Origin: Pontederia crassipes
Lineage: Eukaryota; Streptophyta; Magnoliopsida; Commelinales; Pontederiaceae
DNA: 64,000 nt
Assembly (NCBI GenBank): GCA_030549335.1
Contig: CM060198.1
Location: 54,383,995-54,447,994 of the forward strand
Direction of reading: 5' to 3'
A program made the position numbers and the translations under genes. Shown in pieces: positions 1 through 11,401 of the stretch (the stretch's first letter is position 1; each line of letters starts with the position of its first letter). The notes under the pieces were generated by a model, which was not told where the DNA came from, ran no database searches, and saw nothing but the letters and a program-made list of their open reading frames with translations.

Positions 1-350
1 TTCTTTGTTTTTAAATATCTCATGCGGTATATTTAATGTTTATATTTTTTAAAAATTTCTATTATTTTAAACTAAGGTCTATTTTGTAATCAAAACAAAA
101 AAGTAAGGCCTCGACTCGAAAAAGTCGAGATCATTTAGGTCAATTTTTTTCTCCTAAAAAAATTTAGGGTGGACTTTTATGTTTTAAAATCGCTCGAAAT
201 TTAGAGATCATTTTTTTCTCACATATACGTTAGATGGTTATTCTTTTTAAAATAATCTTTTAAAATCAAAATACTAAGACCACTCGAATTAATTTTTCCC
301 CTAATACCATGAAGGGACAACATGAAAAATATACATTCTATACATTATTA

Positions 351-485
351 GTTTTATTTATTTATTTTCCCCCTCACACTAGGCTCAATTTAGGGGAATT
401 CAGTTTAATTTATTAGTTTTATTTATTTATTTTCCCCCTCACACTAGGCTCAATTTAGGGGAATTGAGTTTAATTTATTAGTTTT
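351..485. repeat. 65-bp tandem duplication
   Basis: A block beginning GTTTTATTTATTTATTTTCC at 351 recurs at 416, a period of 65 bp, with one substitution near the end (GGGGAATTCAG against GGGGAATTGAG). A third partial copy starts at 481. Near-identity suggests a recent duplication. Confidence 0.85.
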
Positions 486-859
486 CTGTTATTGTGTATA
501 CTTTTCCTTTTTTCATTATAAAGAGAGAAAATTTGGCATTTTTCTTTTCAAACAAGAACGTTGTTGACATTTTTTTTTTATGTTAGATCTTTCTTTGAAA
601 AATGACAAATGCATATTTTGGTAAATTGGACAATTAATTAAGTTCAGGATAATACTCAACGAATAATAACAACAAGTGCAACTTTTTAATTGTAGATACT
701 CAATCGTTCTTCTTCTGGAAAGGTGATCAAATCAACCAAAATTGATGGGCTAGCACCCATTTAGCCTGAATTTTAGTACACCTCACAGGGTTCTATTGTT
801 GAATAGATTAAGAAGAGTTTTGATTGTTACAATACCTATTGATGTGTATTATTGTAAAT

Positions 860-3290
860 TACTTTTTTACCCTTATGCTGTTTTATGCTAAACTGAGACT
901 TGTAAAGATAAGTAATTAGTTCAAAATTCAAAAATTGTAAAATATTCTCGTCCATGTGCACTGAGTGTTAAGGGTCTAATAACATATAATTAAAAATGGA
1001 AGTTTTTGCAATCCTACTTGACTATCTTTCATGATCTTTATATTTTTTAGCCTTTAATTACTCATCTTATCTTGACTTGATCCATTTTGATTCATGCATG
1101 AAAGTGCCATGATGTAATGCAAAATAAAAAAAAAAAGACAACATTGTCTAGAACAACTTACATAAAAAACTTTAGGATATTTTTTGAAATAAAAGAAGCA
1201 GAGCAACTCACCAAAGAAGAACCAATAAGAATGGAAAGAAAAGAAATATATATATTTTATTCATATTTCTTAGTGATTTTTAGCGTGATAATTATTTTAA
1301 AGTTAAATTATTTTTATTAAGGTATCTTATTCAATTGCATTATCTTATTAATTTAGCGTCATTGCTCACGAATATTTTATGTCCATGTGTTTGAATCATA
1401 CAGATAATTGAAGTCAAAATGGAGGCATATGTAATAACAAAGTTCATGATGATGCAGTTAAGCATGTGATCATATTATCAAAACACTTATTATTTTTGCT
1501 ACTCTAAATAATAATTATTTATTAGTTTGTCAGGCTTGGATGACTATTGGAAACAATGAATATCATAGCTTTTACATTTTAATAAAAATAATTTATTATT
1601 TATCTTTATTTTTATATTGACTTGTAAAAGCTTAAAAGGACTTAAGTGTAGATAATGCCACTCTAAAATAATCCAATTGTCGCATGTCAAAAGGTTGAAT
1701 TTTTTGGACATTACAGCAGACAACTTCTTAAACTTGAAAACTGGTTAGAACATTTTTTTAGGCATGAATGCAATATTATTTTCACAAATTATTAGGTATT
1801 GTTTTTTAGTAGTGTTCATAAACCTTTTAATGGTTTCTAGCCTATCTTGTTTAAAGCTTGAGAATTTATGTTTAAAGAATGTCAAGAGAACCCGCATTAG
1901 AAAAAAGATGAATAGAATATAAAGAATTACATAAAACACAAATAAAGAGATAAAGAGCAACATGAAAGATTATTTTCTATGTTCAAAATAGTGAGGCCAC
2001 TCGCTCTCCTTCCCGTGTGCCGGTAGCCCGTAGGAACTCCCCCTTCGTCGGAGCCCCCATTTTTTATTATTATTTTATTTTATTAACATTGTCATGTTGG
2101 ACGTTCGCCTGCGTTGAAGAGAGAGAAGCACAATGTGGACACTACATAGACAGCAAATCGAAAAATGGACTAAGCGGTGAAAAGGGCATTTGGTGAAACA
2201 AGTTCAAAAATGAAGGACAATATTATTACATATTGAAGTTGGAGGGTAGCACTAGAAAAACGTTAAAGTTGAAGGATATTCGGTGAATTTTTTCCCATTT
2301 AATTGTTATATTGTCATATAACAGTTTTGTCCATATATAATTTTATACTAAACTCAAACCTGCAAAGATAGGTAATTATGTTAAAAGATAAAAATTGTAA
2401 ATGAGATTCTTCATATGTACTTATTGTTTAAGTATGTTTAAAGAATGGAGAATTTTTATGATTCTATTATAGTTAAATAATGAGAAGTTTTTGCATACCT
2501 GTTTGGGTATCTTTTATGATCTCAATGTCTATATATTTTTCTAAGTCTTTAATTACTCCTTTGGTCTTAACTTGATTGACCTTGACCCTATTGATAATGA
2601 AAGTGCTATGATGTGATCGTTAATAAAAGAAGTCGAGCTTGCTTAGTAAAACTTGTATAGAAGTTCATAAGACATTAATTGTTTAAAGTAAAAGATGAAA
2701 TACAATACATGAAAGAAGAATAATTAAGAAGATAAAAAAAATTTAAAGAATGGAAAGAAATATCAAGAAATATTGTATTCATGTTCTTTATTGATCTTTA
2801 TCATGATGAATGTTTAAAGTTAAATTGTCTCTAATATTAAGCAATTATATTCATCTGTATTATCTTGTGCAAAGAGCATCATTGCTCATGTAAATTTTAT
2901 TTTCTTGTGTTTGAATCCCACAAGTAATTATTTAAGTAAAGATGGAGGTCGAGCATATGTGGTGATAATATTCTTGATGATGCGAAAATGTACATGGAAC
3001 TAAGTCAATAGAACTCTCTTTTAATATTTAATGTAAAATTATATGAAAGTTAGTTAGCCTTTAGATGACTAGTAGGAAAATAAAATATTCAAAGTTAATT
3101 CGCTTTTGCACTTTGTTAGAAATTTAATTATTTGACTTTTGTACTTTATATAAGAAGTTAGATATTTGCTATTTGATAAGATTAAATTGATCGGTCAAAG
3201 CTCAAAAAGAAGAAATTATAAGTAATGCAGTCTAATTGGCACATGATAGGATGGTAAAACTTCGCAATGTCACACACATTATCATGTTAT
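860..3290. repeat. Two diverged direct copies of a non-coding segment (about 860-1720 and 2340-3290)
   Basis: The two segments share ordered landmarks: a TACTAAACTCAAACC-like start, GAAAGTGCCATGATGTAATG against GAAAGTGCTATGATGTGATC, a stretch around GTTTGAATC(A/C)CACA, ATGGAGG followed by GCATATGT, then a shared end near CCAATTGTCGCATG and CTAATTGGCACATG. The offset grows from about 1.49 to 1.57 kb, so indels have accumulated. Neither copy has a coding frame. This is an old tandem duplication or two copies of one degenerate element. Confidence 0.6.
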
Positions 3291-3863
3291 ATTCTCTTTG
3301 GTTGCAATGTTTATAGGACTTAAATAATTTTAAAAAGTAGTGGCGAAAGGTGAATTTCTAGAACACAATATGACCTAATTGTATCATTTAGCATGCTCGT
3401 ATTGAGAGTGAACGAAAATCATAATAATTTTTTTGAAAGAATTTCGAGTGAGCCATATGAATCAATATGTCTCCTGTTATACCAATATGGGTTAACCATA
3501 TTAAACCACCTTTTATCGTATTGAAACTTATCAATCATATCAACATGCGATTCACCCAAATATTACATACCACTGCTTCTAATATATTGGTATTAAAATT
3601 TTGATTGGTTTTTAAAAATTATTTGAGTATATATTTTTTGTTTTTCATATATTTTAGGATATTTAGGTGCTTTTATTTGGGGGGATAAAATATCTTGTAA
3701 TGGGAACACAAGGAGAGGATATGGTTTTATTTCAAGGGTCTAAACTTTTTTTTAAGACAACAAATATGTTTTGTATACAAGATTAGTATTTTCAATTTGA
3801 ATGCTTGTAAATTTTGAACTTTTTATATTTTAATAAATGTTTTTTCGTATTTTTTTAAATTTT

Positions 3864-4062
3864 GTATGTGATCTTAAAGGAAATCCTATGTGTCTCTACT
3901 CCTCTTGTTTTAGTATTAGATGAAGTTTAGGGATGGTTAATTTGATTGATTTACATATTTTCTGTGCGTGATCTTAAAGGAAAACATATGTGTCTCGACT
4001 CCTCTTGTTTTAGTACTATATGAAGTTTAGGGATTGTTAATTTGATTGATTTACATATTTCT
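3864..4062. repeat. 99-bp tandem duplication
   Basis: GATCTTAAAGG at 3871 recurs at 3970, followed in both copies by a block ending in TTAATTTGATTGATTTACAT. A few substitutions separate the copies. No coding content. Confidence 0.8.
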
Positions 4063-5697
4063 ATGGAATAAATATATTTTAATTAATTATTCATGAGTGC
4101 TAAATCTGAATGTGATTAGCTATCCATTTATATTAATCTATGTTATTGGGTGGCAAAAAATATTTTATTTAACACGTTATCTCGTTAAGTTAAATGCAAT
4201 TGGGCGTATTAGAGATAAGCATCATTTACTTTTTCACCATCATTGATGATTTTAATGCAATGAGATTAATAAAAATAGGTATGAAAGTGTTTGTTGATTG
4301 TATCTAATTAGAATTGACGACACTGCGAAATAAATTGCATTATAATAGTGTTGAATAATAGTTTATTGCATAGAACTCCAAATAAATTGCTATGTGATTG
4401 CATTTTGAATGTGATTATATAGATTTGAACTCTTCTATAATTTGGCCAGGTTTTCAAAGAACTCCTTTAATCAAATCATCTTCTTGCATGCTTCTATCAT
4501 ATAATATATTGCAATTCAATATTATAAAGAGCAACAATTTTTTTGAAATTTGGATATTTAATTTATACTTGTGATACCAAATTGCATGCATATCTGATAG
4601 CGCTTCTAGTAGCGTTTATCACCTGAATATGTATCGACAAAATTTTTCATATCCAAATTGCTTTTATCAAAGTGTGAATTCATATCTTTAGTTCTGAAAC
4701 ATAGACCTTGGTTTATATTATTAAAAAAACACACGATAAAAATTACTATTTTAAAATAATTAATCACATCATAGTCAATATTTAAGAGATAAGCTATTAT
4801 AATATATGTTAATAAATGAGAATGTAATAACTTTTTTTAAAAGAAGGAACAAACCTGCGGTGGCAAACTTAGGACCCATGACTTAGGGGGTGCAAATTTA
4901 TAATTATGATAACAAATAAAACAACTATTCTAAAAAAAGTAATAAAAATGTACTATACATGGTATTATCTTTATCTTTCATATCATAGATTTTATGCACA
5001 GTATATTCATTTGCTAACTAATGAGTGATACTAAAAATAATTAATAAAACTATATGTATGGTTAGAAAAGATGTCAATAATTATATAAAATTTAGCTTAT
5101 GTAAATATTATATATATATATATTTATTTATTTATATTATTCCAGTTAGTAAACTAAGAAATAGACCTCGAAGCTAAAAGAGGGTATCCTGAGCAATTGC
5201 AAGAATTGGGTTCATTAATATTCCTGGTATAGTAGATGTTATCACACATACAGTGATATTCAATTCGATGGAATTGTTTGATATGAAAGGAGATCTTCTA
5301 TAATTTCCCACGTAAGGAATTATTTTTTGGTTTCGTCTAGTCATTAATAACTTGATTATTTTTAGATAATAGTAGATAGAAACAACGCTTGTAAGGAGTC
5401 ATGTTGAAATCAAGAAAGATAGGCTTGTCTGCCATCCACACCAGAATAGATGGAGTTTTCTGTAATTTTGAATTTCTTCTTTTTTCCATCAATGTTTTCT
5501 TATTGTATAAGGAAATGTAGAATTGGAATGGATAAGTAAGAATTATCCAAGATCACTTAGAATATGGGGGAAAAAGAAAATGAATAAATATTATAAAATA
5601 GTAGGATATAAAAGAAGAGACAATATTAAAAAAATATCGAATATTTAAAAATAATCAAAATATTCATATTATAGTACTTAATTATTAATATATAATA

Positions 5698-6493
5698 CAA
5701 TCATAGTTATTAAAATCGAACCAGACCGATCAGTTCAATCACGAATCGACTGCTCATTTGGTTCAAATTAATTTAAAAAATAGAACCGACGCCAAATCAA
5801 AAAAATTTGGTACAACATTTAAAGTGGAAAAAATAGAAAATAAAAGTAAAAAATAGGAAATAAAAAGTAAGAAAGGAAGGTAAAAAATGAGAAAGTATTT
5901 GAATTATGTATTGGTTAAAACTAAAAAGGAAATAAATGTGGGAAATCAATATGGGAGAGGAATTAATGGAAATAAAAAAAAGAAAAGTATTAAAATGAAA
6001 ATAAAGAAGAAAATAAAAGGAAGGAAGTGTGATGTATGGTAAATTAAATTAATTTATCATCATCACAAAATAGTATAAAAGAATTAATATAGTATATCAA
6101 TAATAATAACTTAAAGTTTTTTATGAATATTAAAAATTTTAATATCTTTTTATTATAAAAAAGTAAACAAATATGAGAATTAATGAGGAGAGAGGAATTA
6201 ATGGAAATAGAAAAATAAACATACTAAAATGAAAGTAAAGAAAAAATAAACATGAGAGTGATATATGTCAAAATTAATTAATATATCACCCTAAAATAGT
6301 ATTGAAGAAAATATTTGTAAATTATATTTTATTATGAATTATAAACATTATATAATATTTATTATATATATTTATTTTAAATAATACTATTTTAATAAAA
6401 TACGATTGTATCTGATTGAATCCAATCAAATCGGTCCAACCACGACCTATTTGGCCGTGCGGTCGAGTAACCGGTTCAATTTTAATAACATTG
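5698..6493. mobile_element. MITE-like element, copy 1
   Basis: The ends form imperfect terminal inverted repeats. The left has GTTATTAAAATCGAACC at 5706-5722. The right end read on the minus strand gives GTTATTAAAATTGAACC (6473-6489). Just inside both ends lie CGAATC/CGACC-type motifs, and the interior is very AT-rich with no coding frame. A related copy lies at 41701-42417. No target-site duplication could be fixed, so the superfamily is unknown. Confidence 0.55.
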
Positions 6494-6900
6494 AGTAAGA
6501 CTAATCATCATAAGTTAATGAGTCAATTGACCCATTAAGCTATGCAAACATGGGCATCCTACCAATTTTAGAATTTTTATTATATCTAAAAAATGATGTT
6601 GCAAAGAAATAACTTGCTAAGTCAACAAGAAAACAAAGAAAGAAAAGATTATAGGGATCATTTGTGAAATTTATTGAAAATTCATAGGCCATCATTTAAG
6701 AGTGGTTCTAAAAGCTCCTAAACTTCCTCCTATAAACAAATAAATTTGCATTGTAATTTCCTAAATTTTGAGCATTTACTAATTTGTCTTTTTTTCGATT
6801 GAGATACATCGATATCCAAATTATACAAAAAAAGTTCACACTAAAATGATCGATATGCTTCAATTAAATCAGTCTCTACCTGTTTTATGTATAGAACAAA

Positions 6901-6901
<1 letters not shown>

Positions 6902-6945
<44 letters not shown>
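6902..6945. repeat. AAT trinucleotide microsatellite
   Basis: About fourteen uninterrupted ATA/TAA units. It lies between the 3' flank and exon 2 remnant of the bHLH pseudogene and has no counterpart at the intact copy. Confidence 0.95.
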
Positions 6946-6947
<2 letters not shown>

Positions 6948-7136
6948 TGTATGATGTAGCACAAATTTAAACCTGCATGCATGGAAATAAAAGGTTCAAC
7001 ACATGCCCGCCATGAGGCAATGAATTCTCATAAGTTTGATCGATCATAATTCTATCATCGGTCGCCTGATCGAGTCTGAGCACCGGCAGTTTCGAGTTTC
7101 AACGGAGAACTCGCGACCGGAGAAGTTAATCCGAAT

Positions 7137-7519
7137 TGTTGATAAGGCCTTGAATCTGAACCCAATTATAACCTCATATGGTCCCCCTTCTCAGTCAGGC
7201 GTTTCAGTACTTTTCTACAACGGAGGTCTCGGAGGGTCAGGGGGATCCAGGAGGATCCTCCTACGAGGGTTGCAAGGGGGCGGAGCCCCTGAGCAAAAAT
7301 TTTTAGGAGTATTCTGTATGTGATTTGAAAATAATTTATTTTCTTATCACGAGATAGGTGTCTTATTTTGGAGGATTAATTCAGAGTCTCAGTTGGTCTG
7401 TAATTTCTGTCATCTGTCAAAGGGAGTGTTTATATAAACTCCATAGGAGTCCAGATAGACATTCATTCTTGTAATCATCATTATTCCATAATAAAGAGAG
7501 CTGCCGCTTCTCGATGACA
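7137..7519 (+). mobile_element. Small solo-LTR-like insertion in the bHLH pseudogene
   Basis: The block begins TGTTGATAAGG and ends CGATGACA, as LTRs do (TG...CA). Inside are a TATA-like TTTATATAAACTCC near 7430 and an AATAAAGAGAG polyadenylation-like stretch near 7492, in the order expected for a plus-strand LTR. It is flanked by TAATCCGAAT (7127-7136) and TAATCCGATT (7520-7529), a 9/10 direct repeat. The intact bHLH copy has one AATCCGAAT at the equivalent site. Ten bases is longer than the usual 4-6 bp of LTR elements, so the exact boundaries remain uncertain. Confidence 0.5.
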
Positions 7520-8052
7520 TAATCCGATTTATGGTGAATCTCGTAAATCTCTATGTTCTTCTGTGTTCATACGATCTCTCTCCCTCTTTTCGTTCCGATC
7601 GCTCCAGCGATTGGCGAAGTTCTACCACCTTTCATCAGCAGTTGCAACCTCCGGGCTGCTGCCATATCTGCAGCTCCCGGTTGCGCCTTCGGAGTCCCTC
7701 TCGACCTCCTGCAGCTCTCGCACGCACTCCGCCGTCGATTCAAGTGTCGAAATATTATCACCCTTCGGACATTACGTTGTATTTGCAAAAAGAGCAAAAA
7801 AAAGGAGGTAAAATGAACTCGAGAAACGATGAGTGAATTGTGTATATTATGAAAAAGCTGAGAATGGTGTTCTACCTGAGTGACAGCGTGGCGCAAAGAT
7901 CGGCGAGCCCTGACTCAACCTCTCCCTCCTCTCCTTCTCATGCATCATGTGTCGAAATCCCCGGCGACGACTCCTTGCAGCAGCCGGTCCATCGTGCGAA
8001 ACCTGGTGGTGATATAGGAAAGTGTGATCCAACTCAGGCGGCTGCGGCGGGG

Positions 8053-8160
8053 GTGAATGTGCAATGACGGAGGGACGGTAGCACGGTAACATCGGCGGCT
8101 GCAGCGGGGGTGAATGTGCAATGACGGAGGGACGGTAGCACGGTAACATTGGCGGCGGCG
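8053..8160. repeat. 57-bp tandem duplication inside bHLH pseudogene exon 1
   Basis: GTGAATGTGCAATGACGGAG at 8053 recurs at 8110, a period of 57 bp (19 codons). The intact paralogue has the segment once, so the duplication arose in this copy. Confidence 0.85.
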
Positions 8161-8266
8161 ATGACAGGTGGATCAGTTGGATAAGGGAGGTCGGAGGGGT
8201 CACATAGCAGCGACGAGAAGGCAAAGTTATTAAGGATGTCAATGGAAAGGGGCTGTCATCATAGAA

Positions 8267-8302
<36 letters not shown>

Positions 8303-8359
8303 CCATGTGTGTGTGTGAGATTTATTTTTTCCTCGACATAATGACTCCAAGACTCAAAT

Positions 8360-9655
8360 TGGAGATTACTACCAATTCAGTTAACCATACTTGATTTAAT
8401 TTCATTTGTATTTTCTTTGTGCGTTGCCGAAGGGATGTCTCCCATATTCAAAACTATTAACACCTAATTAACTCGAAGTCGAGCAAATAAAACAGAACAA
8501 TTTATTTTTTACCCAATTAATGGCTCCAGAACTCAAACTTAAAATTACTAACAGTCGCGTAAGACTCAACTCTACTCCGTTAACCCTACTTGGTTTAATT
8601 CCATTTGTATATATTTGAGTGCTCTTCTTGGCATTTTCTCGTAGAATACTTTTCTCGACGGGAAATAAGCAAGAAAATTCTAAGCGGTTTGTTTTATTTT
8701 AATGTTATAAAGTAAAATTTATGGGTTGGATGGTGATGCATGATGCATGGCTGGTGTACGGGCCCACGCTGTAAGACTCAGTTCGCCCAATTGGTCGGAA
8801 TGATGTCCGGTCTTCAAAATGTGGTCCGTGGATCAATTAAAATCCGTTTGAGGTTGATGCGTTATAATCCGGTCAATTTTTAAAAATTAATTCTTTTACG
8901 GCATATCAATTATATATATATATATATATAATTTATATTTTCATTGTATCATCAATATTCTTTGATTTATAATAATAATTATTTAATTGACACTTACTTT
9001 ATGTAATAACTATTTTGTTATATTTTAATTTATTTATTAAGCATTTTATAAGGTAATGAGAATACAAGAAATGTTTTTCTAACATATTTTATTTTATTTT
9101 TTTATTAACTAGAATGAGCCATTGACACAATTAATTAGTAGGTTTATGCTGAGTTAGTAGTCTTAAGTTTGATTTTTTATCATAATATCGAAGTAGAGCC
9201 CTGAATACCGAAAGCATCGAATAGATATCCAAACAAAGTCATGAGTGTATAACAAAAAATTAAGCGAACTCAGTTCAAATTCTATTTTATAGATGCATGA
9301 GTGAATTCAGCGGAACCGGTAAAATCAGATGAACTTGAATGCACTCGTGGGCTCAAAGATCATATAAGTTGAGCTTTTAAATTCGGTTTGATGATATAAT
9401 CGAAAAGTAAATGTGTATAAAACTAAAAAAAGGAACGTGTTTAATTATTTGATAGAACTCTCCAAGTCTTCATGACATTATGTTTATTGGTTCTGTCTCT
9501 CTACAATAGGGTTTAATGATTAGATCATCAACAACAGTCTTCATGACATTATATTTATTGGTTCTGTCTCTCTACAATAGGGTTTAATGATTAGATCATC
9601 AACAACAGGTTTGAAATCATGTATCTACTTCATTCATTCGCGTGCCAAAATATGA
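8360..9655. other. Intergenic AT-rich stretch with a 71-bp tandem duplication
   Basis: No gene seen. A TA run lies at about 8912-8931. A 71-bp unit starting GTCTTCATGACATTAT at 9466 is repeated at 9537 with a single difference (ATGTTTATT against ATATTTATT), so the duplication is recent. Confidence 0.75.
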
Positions 9656-9663
9656 CGTGAGAC

Positions 9664-10096
9664 TAGAGGTGTTCACGGGTCGGATCTGACCCGACCCAAG
9701 CCGTCCTGCCCCGCCCGATTTTGATCGGTTCGGATCGGATCAGCCCTCTTTGAAGGAATGGATGGATCCAATCTAACCCGATTCAATTTGAGTCGAATTG
9801 AATCAGATCGGGTGGTCGAATTACCCTTTTACTTATCTTTTCTATTATTTAATATAAAAAAATATGATATAATATTTATTTTAAAAGCATAAAATAATTT
9901 GTTAAACATTTATATATTATTTTACACATTTAAATATTTTATTTTAATATTTTTAATTTTTTAGTATAAAATATAGACTGAAAACTAAAAAAAACAGATC
10001 GGATCAACTCGGGTCGAAAGTTTCCGACCCGTACCCGGCCACGAATCCGACCGGTCATCGGGTTCGCGGGTCGACCCGACCCGCTGAACACCTCTA
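9664..10096. mobile_element. hAT-type MITE with perfect 8-bp target duplication
   Basis: Terminal inverted repeats begin TAGAGGTGTTCA at both ends: TAGAGGTGTTCACGGGTCGG on the left, and the right end reversed gives TAGAGGTGTTCAGCGGGTCG. The element is flanked by identical CGTGAGAC octamers at 9656-9663 and 10097-10104. The 8-bp duplication and TAGnGGTG-type ends fit the hAT superfamily. The 433-bp interior is AT-rich with no transposase, so it depends on an element elsewhere. Confidence 0.88.
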
Positions 10097-10104
10097 CGTG
10101 AGAC

Positions 10105-11401
10105 GGTGAGCATTTTTCTATTATTAAAAATGATGTATAAAAAATATTTATAATCAAAACTTTTATTTTATTTATATTCTTATATATTTCTAGAACTTAT
10201 ATATAAACTTTAGGAGTTTACTTCTCGAATATATCAAATATAAAACGAGTCCATGTAGTCGAGTTTGAAAATATGAGAATGTTAAAGAGCTTTAGGCATG
10301 GCGACTTGGGAAGTAAAATTCCACTTGAAATATTACATATCCCAATAGAGTTGACATGCTTAATTTAGTAGTGGAATTTTATATTATTTGGCATGTTTAA
10401 TTCCACTTTACGCGTTTTATTTATTTTTTATCTACTTAAACTTAGTGAGAAATTACCATTCCACGCATCTATTGGAAGCCACAATTACAGTTACAGTCAC
10501 ATACAAAAAAGTTAATTTTCTCGTCCCTTACACATAAAAGCACATTATGTACAAAGAAAAAGTTATAACTATAAACGTTAGACAACATGAATATAAAACT
10601 TTAAAAAAAAAGATAAAAATGAATATGTAATTCTTTAAAAAAATGCACATATAAACTCGCCACCAAATCAAAAGATCAAAAGATGAATCTCAACCAAGAT
10701 ATAAGATGATGGTAATAACTTCACCATCAAAATCAAACTAATTTATCAATTAAATCAAGATTCAACCGATCCTTATGTTGAAACGATTGAGACCCAAGAA
10801 AAACTTTGGTCCATTAGGAACCTTTTCTCATTGGTGGCTAGTAAATAAGAGTTCATCGTTCACCAAATCCTTATGTTTCAAAATGTTGATCCATATGATA
10901 AATTAGGAACCCTTTTTTTATTGGCTGTTGATGCCCACCAAATTATTCTCTGTATGAAGAACATCAATCTTCTAAACAACATGACCCTCACAAATGGTTC
11001 AGTCTGGTAAGTTTTAGGTGTTTCCATATCACTGGGGATGAAAGAAAAACTACAACCAGCATGGACGGTGTCTGACCACCAGTAGAGTTTCCCATGTACA
11101 AAATGAAATATCAGATTTACTTATAGAAATAAAGGAGTCACATGGTCTTGCAAGAATGAAATATTCCGAATTGTCATACAAGATGATTGTTACATCACCT
11201 GTCTGCGATGTTGGTTTCGTACAGAGTAACCACCACACTTTACAAAATGTGTGCGTCCTAATCAGTTCATGCAGCATGTAAACCTGCACATAATTATTTT
11301 AGAGGAGGTTCATACAAAGGAAACAGAATGACATATTGCAAGCCAGCAGAAAGTTCCTCAAATAAAAAACCTGAGACCTTATGAGAAAAGTGCCATTATT
11401 T
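10105..11401. other. Intergenic sequence downstream of GPAT9
   Basis: No gene was recognised. The part from about 11050 to 11401 is less AT-rich and probably includes the GPAT9 3' untranslated region, but no unambiguous polyadenylation signal was found on the minus strand. Confidence 0.5.

Larger units (their letters stand above)
1..6650. other. Gene-free AT-rich region with tandem duplications and a MITE-like element
   Basis: No open reading frame longer than about 70 codons and no conserved protein motif was seen on either strand. The stretch is AT-rich with long A and T runs. Recognisable content is listed separately: a 65-bp tandem duplication, a diverged segmental duplication of roughly 0.9 kb, a 99-bp tandem duplication and one MITE-like element. 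The rest has no feature I can name. Confidence 0.7.
6655..8335 (-). pseudogene. Degenerate bHLH transcription factor copy
   Basis: This is a broken duplicate of the intact bHLH gene at 19228-20031. Homology runs in the same order: 3' flank (about 6655-6760 matches 19119-19210), exon 2 pieces (7085-7136 and 7590-7770), intron and exon 1 (7855-8250). The basic region is readable as HMMHEKERRERLSQG. Directly after it one base is missing compared with the intact copy (TAC became TC), shifting the frame, and TAG then replaces the TCG codon at the exon end. Exon 2 has a second small deletion after VERD. The start codon region has been replaced by a TA microsatellite (8270-8299). Exon 2 is also split by a 383-bp LTR-like insertion. 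It cannot encode a bHLH protein. Confidence 0.85.

Noticed and set aside
6902..6945. Possible regulatory AT-repeat
   Set aside because: Simple microsatellite inside a pseudogene region; nothing beyond the repeat supports a function.
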